Positions 6,788 through 11,386 of a DNA stretch of 11,386 bases are shown here, piece after piece. The stretch's first letter is position 1, and every line of letters starts with the position of its first letter. The position numbers and the translations under genes are program-made. Location of the stretch: NCBI GenBank assembly GCA_023136715.1, contig JAGLQT010000105.1, positions 1 through 11,386 of the forward strand, read 5' to 3'. The notes under the pieces are model-generated. The model saw only the letters and a list, made by a program, of their open reading frames with translations, had not been told where the DNA came from and did no database searches. The stretch comes from Gammaproteobacteria bacterium. GTDB lineage: Bacteria; Pseudomonadota; Gammaproteobacteria; SZUA-229.

Positions 6788-7683
6788 CACTGTGTTTTAA
6801 ATTCGCTATTGTTCATAAATTCCCAGCTTCTCGTAATATGTATGACATCAGCTTCCTGTTTTAGTTTGGCGGGAAAAGGGGGATAAGGTGCAGCAAGTCT
6901 GACGATACGTTTAGCGGCGTCATCCAGTATTTTATGGCCGGACGATTTTCGTAAGTCGATGTTCAGTAATTCACCTTTGGCATTAATGGTGACATCTAAA
7001 ATTAGCGTGCCGTTGAGTTTGTTGCGCCGTGCCTGGTCTGGGTAGTTCAGATTGCCTATACGCTCCACACGGTTAATCCATTCACGCATGTAACGTGCGG
7101 GCACAAATTCTTTGGTGCTGGAGTTCATGTATTTAACTTTGGGGCGCTCGATCTGGTGTTCGATGATATTGCTGATTTCCTGAATGAGTCGTGCTGTTTT
7201 TGTGCTTTTTGCTGTGCTTTCCTGTTGTTTTATTGTGGCGTCATCGGGCTTTGTTTGTTGTTCCTGGGTCTCTATGCTGTAGCTGGATTGCTTCTGGTGC
7301 AGTATAGCGATCTTTTCGACCTGTTTTTGTCGAGACGCCTGTTGCTGAGATTGCAATGCCTGCCCTGGTTTTTTAGTGACGCTGGGGGCGGTGAATAAAT
7401 CACGAGGACGGCTTTTCTTTTCACTATTACCACCGCCCTGTTGTGATATTTGAGCCAGATATTTTGCGTCTTTGGCTTCTGATGGGTTTTGTGTTTGTAC
7501 CAGAATAATATCTAGTGTGGGCGGTGTTTTGTCTTCGGCAACGGGGGAGACGCTAAAAGTGATGCCCAGGATAAGAATGCCATGCAGTAAGGCGGCAAGA
7601 AAAAAAGTCATGCCAAGGCGGTCATTATCCGTGATTTTAGGCGGTCTAATCGGTGTTGTTGGGCTTTGAGCGGCGGTTGACAT
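6787..7683 (-). CDS. tonB: Energy transducer TonB (TonB3-like)
   Basis: The 298-residue protein has a short cytoplasmic N-terminus and one membrane anchor at about 24-45 (MTFFLAALLHGILILGITFSV). A long periplasmic linker follows, then a C-terminal TonB domain at about 200-290. That domain includes NYPDQARRNKLNGTLILDV, GELLNIDLRKSSGHKILDDAA and APYPPFP. TonB proteins pass proton-motive energy from ExbB-ExbD to outer-membrane partners. No exbB or exbD is present here. The position between yqgE and gshB matches P. aeruginosa TonB3, which is required for normal twitching motility and pilus assembly, so a link to the flanking pil genes is a reasonable inference. The linker (about 75-160) is rich in Gln and Lys rather than the Pro-rich spacer of E. 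coli TonB. The ATG start lacks a good Shine-Dalgarno sequence and lies 8 bases after apbE. The stop codon overlaps the yqgE start. Confidence 0.9.
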   Translation of the reverse strand: MSTAAQSPTTPIRPPKITDNDRLGMTFFLAALLHGILILGITFSVSPVAEDKTPPTLDIILVQTQNPSEAKDAKYLAQISQQGGGNSEKKSRPRDLFTAPSVTKKPGQALQSQQQASRQKQVEKIAILHQKQSSYSIETQEQQTKPDDATIKQQESTAKSTKTARLIQEISNIIEHQIERPKVKYMNSSTKEFVPARYMREWINRVERIGNLNYPDQARRNKLNGTLILDVTINAKGELLNIDLRKSSGHKILDDAAKRIVRLAAPYPPFPAKLKQEADVIHITRSWEFMNNSEFKTQ

Positions 7684-7691
7684 GCTGCTAA

Positions 7692-8738
7692 TTATAGCGA
7701 TTCGCGGATTATAATGTTGCCAGACTGGTTTTTGCTAAAGTGGATGCGTTTAGCCATTTTGGCTGTCATATGTATTTTCCCCTGAGTGTCAATTAGCATG
7801 ACATATTCGATGCCCATGGATTGTGCGATTTCCTGCCATTGCTCGGGGCCGGCGACAAAAAGTGCAGTTGCCGCTGCGTCGGCGGTACCTGCATTATTGT
7901 GAATAACGGTGACTGATGTGCTGCCCCTGGCCGGGTAGCCAGTTCGCGGGTCGAGAATGTGGTGATAGCGCTGACCTTTATATTCGAAGAAGCGTTCGTA
8001 ATCACCTGAAGTGAAAATGCTTTCCTGATCTTGTGCTTCCAGCCATGCAATGATGTTATCTTCTCTTGGGTGTCGAATGCCTATTTTCCATGGGCGTTCG
8101 CCATGCTGCCCGCGCACGCTGAGATCGCCGCCAGCATTAATGACAGCATTATTAATGCCCATACCTTGCAGGTAATCAAAACATAGATCGATCGCATAGC
8201 CTTTGGCGAAAGCGCCAAAATTGAGTTGTGTGTTTGGATTGCTACTGCGTAATTGCTGGCCTTCCAGCTTCAGTTCACTCATGTCTGGTTTTTTTTGCAG
8301 CCATTCAAGGATGACCTGATGGTCTGGTGGTTGTATATCAGGTTCATCGCTACGGTGAAATTGCCACAGACGAATGAGTTGGTTGATACTGGGGTTAAAT
8401 AGTCCCTGGCTGTTTTTAGAGAGAGTCTGGGATTCTTTGACTAATGGGATAATACTGGGATGTACCTGTGTAGATTGGCCATTGGCGAGTTTTTGATTCG
8501 CCCTGGTTAATGGGCTGTCTTGCCAGGAAGTCCAGTCGGCATGGTATTGATTAAAGTTGGCTTCGATTTGCTTGAGTGCTTTTTCAGCCAACGAGGGTTT
8601 TACATCATAGAGCGTGATATCGATCAGTGTGCCAAATTTTAAAATGGTGCGTTTGAACTCATGGGGTACTTGTTCGGTGCAGCCTGGGCTGAACAGTGTG
8701 AAGCAGAGCAACAAGCAAAACGTGCTAATGGTTTTCAT
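7692..8738 (-). CDS. apbE: FAD:protein FMN transferase (ApbE), probable lipoprotein
   Basis: ApbE proteins cleave FAD and attach FMN covalently to Thr/Ser of target proteins such as RnfG, NqrC or FMN-binding-domain electron carriers, usually in the periplasm. The 348-residue sequence begins with a hydrophobic signal ending FSPGC (Cys20), which suggests a lipoprotein; the lipobox is imperfect, with Ser at -3. Family motifs follow: KFGTLIDITLY at 34-44, WTSWQDSPLTRAN at 69-81, GLFNPSINQLIRLWQF at 112-127 and FGAFAKGYAID at 174-184. Then come NAGGDLSVRG at 201-210, YHHILDPRTGYP at 258-269, and the Mg-binding TADAAATAL at 285-293. Some positions usually Asp are Asn here (FNPS, LNFG). It is tucked between gshB and tonB with 12- and 8-base gaps, and no flavinylation target gene lies in the window. 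This gene is absent from the P. aeruginosa order that I recall. The start lacks a clear ribosome binding site. Confidence 0.9.
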   Translation of the reverse strand: MKTISTFCLLLCFTLFSPGCTEQVPHEFKRTILKFGTLIDITLYDVKPSLAEKALKQIEANFNQYHADWTSWQDSPLTRANQKLANGQSTQVHPSIIPLVKESQTLSKNSQGLFNPSINQLIRLWQFHRSDEPDIQPPDHQVILEWLQKKPDMSELKLEGQQLRSSNPNTQLNFGAFAKGYAIDLCFDYLQGMGINNAVINAGGDLSVRGQHGERPWKIGIRHPREDNIIAWLEAQDQESIFTSGDYERFFEYKGQRYHHILDPRTGYPARGSTSVTVIHNNAGTADAAATALFVAGPEQWQEIAQSMGIEYVMLIDTQGKIHMTAKMAKRIHFSKNQSGNIIIRESL

Positions 8739-8750
8739 TGAGAGAGATGT

Positions 8751-9701
8751 TTAGTGTTTAGCTTGTTGTTCGATGCAATCCATTAATTGTCCGGCAATGT
8801 CCAGATTAAATTGCTTATCTAGTTCACGAATACAGGTTGGACTGGTGATATTTATTTCGGTGAGGTAGTCGCCTATAACATCAATGCCCGCAAAAAAAAT
8901 GCCTTTTTCACGAAGGCTGGGGCCAACTTGATCGCATATCCAGTGATCACGTTCTGTCAGTTCAATGCCTACACCGGAGCCGCCGGCGGCTATATTGCCG
9001 CGGGTTTCACCCTGTGCTGGGATGCGCGCCAGGGCATAGGGAACAGGTTCGCCGTTAATGAGTAAGATGCGTTTATCACCCGCTGTGATTTCAGGTATAA
9101 ACCGCTGCGCCATGATAGTTTTTTGACCGTGCTGCGTTATGGTTTCCAGAATGACAGAAATATTGGGGTCATTAGGAGTGAGTCTAAAAATTGATTCACC
9201 GCCCATACCGTCAAGTGGCTTTACAATGACATCTTTCTGCTCACTGATGAATTGTCGAACTAATGATGAGTTGCTGGTAACCATCATGGGGGTGCAGCAC
9301 TGAGGGAAATGAGTGATAAACATTTTTTCATTGGCATCACGCAGGCTGGCGGGTTTGTTTACGATCAGACTGCCTTCGCGTTCAGCCATTTCCAGTATGT
9401 AGGTGCTGGTAATGTATTCGATGTCGAAGGGAGGGTCTTTACGCATCAAAATGGCATTAAGCGAGGCGAGTTCAATATCCTCGATTGCTTGCGTGCTGTA
9501 CCAGTTTTCAGGGTTGTCAGTAACTTCCAGGCGTTGTGCATGCGCCATAGCAGTAGCGCCAACCATGTAAATGTCAGATTGCTGCATATAATAAAGTGGC
9601 CAGCCTCGTTTTTGTGCGGCGAGCAGCATGGCAAAACTACTATCTTTGTATGTTTTTATGGATTCGATGGGATCCATAACGATTCCTAGTTTGAACTGCA
9701 T
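8751..9701 (-). CDS. gshB: Glutathione synthetase
   Basis: GshB joins gamma-glutamylcysteine to glycine using ATP, the last step of glutathione synthesis in the cytoplasm. The 316-residue length matches the E. coli enzyme. The N-terminal domain starts KLGIVMDPIESI and contains LMRKDPPFDIEYI at 85-97. The ATP-grasp part has VKPLDGMGGESIF at 160-172, GDKRILLINGEPVPYALAR at 208-226, the Gly-rich loop GETRGNIAAGG at 231-241, and TEINITSPTCIREL at 281-294, which holds metal and substrate ligands. GAAGG (9709-9713 on this strand) lies 7 bases before the ATG, the best ribosome binding site in this run. gshB is the first gene of the eight-gene minus-strand unit and faces away from pilG across a 201-base gap, so its promoter probably drives the downstream genes as well. 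Confidence 0.97.
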   Translation of the reverse strand: MQFKLGIVMDPIESIKTYKDSSFAMLLAAQKRGWPLYYMQQSDIYMVGATAMAHAQRLEVTDNPENWYSTQAIEDIELASLNAILMRKDPPFDIEYITSTYILEMAEREGSLIVNKPASLRDANEKMFITHFPQCCTPMMVTSNSSLVRQFISEQKDVIVKPLDGMGGESIFRLTPNDPNISVILETITQHGQKTIMAQRFIPEITAGDKRILLINGEPVPYALARIPAQGETRGNIAAGGSGVGIELTERDHWICDQVGPSLREKGIFFAGIDVIGDYLTEINITSPTCIRELDKQFNLDIAGQLMDCIEQQAKH

Positions 9702-9902
9702 AAGTTGGCCTTCGTCAGGTATTGGTATTTATGGTCAGAATATGTAAAAAAGAGCTAATAATGTACCCAATATTATCTTATCAAGCAATTTGTTAGAGAA
9801 TTTTGTTAATGTAGTACTCATTGATTGCTAATAGCGTGAACATGGTCTACATTTGAGTTGTACCGTGCTTTAGGCGGGTATTTTCTGACAGGTTAATTTT
9901 TA
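9702..9902. promoter_or_regulatory. Divergent intergenic region gshB/pilG with weak promoter candidates
   Basis: This AT-rich 201-base gap is the only place for the divergent promoters of the gshB and pilG units. Towards gshB, TTGCTT (9788-9783) and TACATT (9765-9760) are spaced 17 bases apart. Towards pilG, TTGTTA (9803-9808) and GCTAAT (9827-9832) are spaced 18 bases apart. Each hexamer matches the sigma-70 consensus at about four of six positions, so these are suggestions only. CAGGT at 9889-9893 is the probable pilG ribosome binding site. I see no convincing operator palindrome, and no reading frame of note. Confidence 0.35.
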
Positions 9903-10316
9903 ATGAGTGAGACGGCGGCGGCGATGACAGAAGAAGTTGTTGATTTGAAAGAACTTAAGGTGATGGTCATTGATGATAGTAAGACTATTCGTCGAACGGC
10001 AGAAAACCTGTTAAAGAAAGAAGGTTGTGAAGTAGTGACGGCAGTAGATGGTTTTGAAGCGTTATCGAAAATTGCCGAAACCAAACCAGATATTATTTTT
10101 GTGGACATTATGATGCCCAGACTTGACGGCTATCAGACCTGTGCGCTCATTAAGAATAACAGTATGTTTCATAGCACACCGGTTATTATGCTATCCAGTA
10201 AGGACAGTATTTTTGATCGTGCTCGTGGACGCATTGTGGGTTCAACTCAATATTTAACCAAGCCATTTACAAAGGAAGACTTGCTTGGTGCAATTAAGGA
10301 ACACGCCAAAAAATAA
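9903..10316 (+). CDS. pilG: Twitching motility response regulator PilG
   Basis: PilG is a single-domain CheY-like receiver of the Pil-Chp system. It is phosphorylated by the ChpA kinase, and in P. aeruginosa it promotes pilus extension and cAMP production. The 137-residue protein is a lone receiver with no output domain. It has the acidic pair at Asp24-Asp25 in VMVIDDSKTIRRTAE, phosphoacceptor Asp68 in IIFVDIMMPRLDGYQTCALIKNN, Ser98 in VIMLSSKD, and Lys120 in YLTKPF. DSKTIRR and TCALIKNNS are near identical to Pseudomonas PilG. The N-terminal 15-18 residues are an Ala/Glu-rich leader, and Met8 (base 9924) is an alternative start; CAGGT at 9889-9893 favours the first ATG. It is the first gene of the cluster, followed by pilH. 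A terminator hairpin overlaps its stop codon, so pilG transcript may exceed that of the genes behind it. Confidence 0.96.
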   Translation: MSETAAAMTEEVVDLKELKVMVIDDSKTIRRTAENLLKKEGCEVVTAVDGFEALSKIAETKPDIIFVDIMMPRLDGYQTCALIKNNSMFHSTPVIMLSSKDSIFDRARGRIVGSTQYLTKPFTKEDLLGAIKEHAKK

Positions 10317-10329
10317 GGCGTGTTTTTTT
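10301..10329 (+). terminator. Rho-independent terminator overlapping the pilG stop codon
   Basis: ACACGCC (10301-10307) pairs perfectly with GGCGTGT (10317-10323), with a nine-base loop (10308-10316) that contains the pilG stop codon TAA at 10314-10316. A run of seven T follows at 10323-10329. The stem plus U-tract is a textbook intrinsic terminator in the pilG direction. Because the stem overlaps the last codons and the stop, a ribosome terminating on pilG would cover it, which could make termination partial and dependent on translation. Partial read-through to pilH-pilI-pilJ is inferred. Confidence 0.75.
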
Positions 10330-10360
10330 GTGTAAAATTTTTTCAGTATGGTGATAAAAA

Positions 10361-10726
10361 ATGGCAAAAGTTCTCATAGTTGATGACTCTCCAACAGAGG
10401 TTCATGTTTTAAAAACTTTGTTAGAAAAAAATGGGCACGATGTTGGTGTCGCAAGTTCTGGTGAAGAAGGTATTGTGGCTGCAAAGGAAATGTTACCGGA
10501 TGTAGTCCTTATGGATGTGGTAATGCCGGGGATGAATGGCTTTCAGGCAACACGCCAGCTTTCTCAGCAAGCAGAGACAGCGAGTACACCCGTTATTATC
10601 GTTACTACCAAAGATCAGGAAACTGACAAGGTGTGGGCCAAGCGTCAAGGTGCGGTGGACTATATTGTTAAACCTGTTCAAGAGAAGGCGTTGATCGATG
10701 CGTTGAATCGAGCACTTGCAGGTTAA
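10361..10726 (+). CDS. pilH: Twitching motility response regulator PilH
   Basis: PilH is the second CheY-like receiver of the Pil-Chp pathway. In P. aeruginosa it counteracts PilG and is tied to pilus retraction. The 121-residue single receiver domain begins MAKVLIVDDSPTE with the acidic pair Asp8-Asp9. It has phosphoacceptor Asp52 in VVLMDVVMPGMNGFQATR, Thr82 in VIIVTTKDQETDKVWAKRQGA, and Lys104 in YIVKPV. The spacing and the QGAVDYIVKPV ending are typical of PilH. There is no DNA-binding or enzymatic output domain. GGTGAT at 10350-10355 lies 5 bases before the ATG. The gene follows the pilG terminator by about 30 bases. TAAAAT at 10333-10338 resembles a -10 box but has no matching -35, so a separate promoter is unproven. 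Its TAA stop is in the same frame as, and directly before, the pilI frame. Confidence 0.95.
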   Translation: MAKVLIVDDSPTEVHVLKTLLEKNGHDVGVASSGEEGIVAAKEMLPDVVLMDVVMPGMNGFQATRQLSQQAETASTPVIIVTTKDQETDKVWAKRQGAVDYIVKPVQEKALIDALNRALAG

Positions 10727-10753
10727 TTGGTTCATTTGGAAAAAAATTATATT

Positions 10754-11290
10754 GTGAACACAATCGATCCGTTTAATGTATTGCTGGATTTGGAAAAACG
10801 CTGTCGGTCGAATGCCGAACGTTTACCGGCGGCAGGTGATGTCGAAGATAAATGGGTGGGTGTAGGTTTTAGGCTTGGTGAAGATAAATTAATTGCAGAT
10901 ATGTCCGAAGTTGCTGAGATTCTGGATGTGCCTGAGTTCACAAAAGTACCGGGGGTAAAATCCTGGGTTGTTGGTATTGCCAATGTTCGTGGTAGCTTGT
11001 TACCCATTATGGATCTCAAGGGGTATATGTTGGGTACTGATATGCAACAACGAAAACGAGGCCGTTTAATTGTGATTAATTATCAGGGTTTCAATACGGG
11101 GTTATTGGTCGATGAAATCTATGGTATGCGGCATTTTTTTGTTGAAGATCAGATCGATGAGAAGCCACAGGTGCATGATAGTATTTCGCCTTATATAAAG
11201 AATATGTACAGTAGAGAGAATGAAAACTGGCCAGTTTTTAGTTTTGAAAATCTGGCTAAAGATGAGCGATTTTCGCTAGCCGCATTGTAA
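10754..11290 (+). CDS. pilI: CheW-like twitching motility adaptor PilI
   Basis: PilI is the CheW-type adaptor that couples the PilJ chemoreceptor to the ChpA kinase at the cytoplasmic face of the membrane. The CheW domain spans about 35-178: WVGVGFRLGEDKLIADMSEVAEIL, then PGVKSWVVGIANVRGSLLPIMDL at 66-88, LIVINYQGFNTGLLVDEIYGMRHF at 105-128, and the C-terminal VFSFENLAKDERF. IANVRGSLLPIMDL is the classic CheW signature. No ATG is available: the pilH TAA (10724-10726) is in this same frame and the first in-frame ATG lies deep in the domain. The GTG at 10754 gives 178 residues and the family-like N-terminus MNTIDPFNVLLDLEKRC, so I prefer it. TTG at 10727 or 10736 would add 9 or 6 residues. GGAA at 10738-10741 is a weak ribosome binding site, so expression may rely on coupling to pilH. 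Confidence 0.92.
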   Translation: MNTIDPFNVLLDLEKRCRSNAERLPAAGDVEDKWVGVGFRLGEDKLIADMSEVAEILDVPEFTKVPGVKSWVVGIANVRGSLLPIMDLKGYMLGTDMQQRKRGRLIVINYQGFNTGLLVDEIYGMRHFFVEDQIDEKPQVHDSISPYIKNMYSRENENWPVFSFENLAKDERFSLAAL

Positions 11291-11306
11291 ATAATTTTAA
11301 GAATAA

Positions 11307-11325
11307 TTTCCGGTTTAGCCGGAGA
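11307..11325 (+). other. Small hairpin in the pilI-pilJ spacer
   Basis: TCCGG (11309-11313) pairs with CCGGA (11319-11323) around a TTTAG loop, and the stem can be extended by a U-G and a U-A pair. There is no T-run after it, so it is not a terminator. It sits about 10 bases before the pilJ ribosome binding site (CGGAGAG, 11334-11340) and might influence initiation or mRNA stability; both are guesses. Confidence 0.3.
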
Positions 11326-11348
11326 AGTCGTAACGGAGAGCAGTTTCC

Positions 11349-11386
11349 ATGAGTGCAGATAAAAAAACATCAGCCATAGGTAGCCC
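11349..11386 (+). CDS. pilJ: Start of probable chemoreceptor gene pilJ (cut by window end)
   Basis: An ATG at 11349 opens a frame MSADKKTSAIGS that runs to the window edge without a stop. CGGAGAG at 11334-11340 lies 8 bases ahead and is a good ribosome binding site. Only about 12 codons are visible, so sequence alone cannot identify the product. The assignment to PilJ, the methyl-accepting chemotaxis protein of the Pil-Chp system, rests on the conserved order pilG-pilH-pilI-pilJ. The polar N-terminus would precede the first membrane helix. Confidence 0.65.
   Translation, partial: MSADKKTSAIGS

Noticed and set aside
7691..7713. Two TATAAT hexamers on the minus strand (7696-7691 and 7713-7708) just before the tonB start, as an internal promoter
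   Set aside because: No acceptable -35 element lies 16-18 bases upstream of either one, and the sequence is part of the apbE coding end. AT-rich chance matches are likely.
1..11386. Mobile element, CRISPR array, tRNA/rRNA gene or toxin-antitoxin pair
   Set aside because: I found no direct repeat arrays, transposase-like frames, tRNA-like cloverleaf or rRNA sequence. Almost all sequence is accounted for by conserved housekeeping and pilus genes in a known order.

Overview
The window looks like chromosomal DNA from a gammaproteobacterium of moderate GC. No plasmid, phage or insertion-sequence signature is visible. The gene set and order match a block that I recall from Pseudomonas aeruginosa (pilT-pilU … inactive dihydroorotase-pyrB-pyrR-ruvX-yqgE-tonB3-gshB-pilGHIJ). 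The proteins diverge from Pseudomonas in places, and the genes use more AT-rich codons, so a different gammaproteobacterial order is likely. I cannot name the genus from sequence alone.

Left part (1-2905, + strand): the 3' half of pilT, then pilU, then a second, diverged pilU-like gene. All three are hexameric-type retraction ATPases of type IVa pili, in close tandem. Two PilU-type genes after one PilT is the clearest departure from the textbook arrangement.

Middle part (9701 down to 2948, - strand): a compact eight-gene run, read in the order gshB, apbE, tonB, yqgE, ruvX, pyrR, pyrB, pyrC'. Neighbouring genes are 0-22 bases apart or overlap (TGATG at tonB/yqgE, ATGA at pyrB/pyrC'), so one polycistronic unit is likely. 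It mixes glutathione synthesis, a flavin transferase, a TonB energy transducer, a Holliday-junction-resolvase-like nuclease and pyrimidine synthesis. The dihydroorotase homologue has lost its metal-binding His-x-His pair and is probably the structural partner of aspartate transcarbamoylase rather than an enzyme. apbE is an addition relative to the Pseudomonas order.

Right part (9903-11386, + strand): pilG, pilH, pilI and the first codons of a gene that is pilJ by position. This is the start of the Pil-Chp chemosensory cluster that controls pilus extension and retraction and, in Pseudomonas, cAMP level. A strong rho-independent terminator hairpin sits on the pilG stop codon, before pilH. A roughly 200-base AT-rich region (9702-9902) separates gshB from pilG and must hold the divergent promoters.

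Functionally the two flanks belong together: PilT and PilU-type motors retract pili, and PilG/H/I/J signal to the motors. In P. aeruginosa the TonB homologue at the equivalent place (TonB3) is needed for normal twitching. I found no convincing unknown defence, mobile or RNA system here. The points worth a second look are the tandem PilU paralogue, the terminator on the pilG stop codon, the non-AUG in-frame pilH/pilI junction and the inserted apbE.
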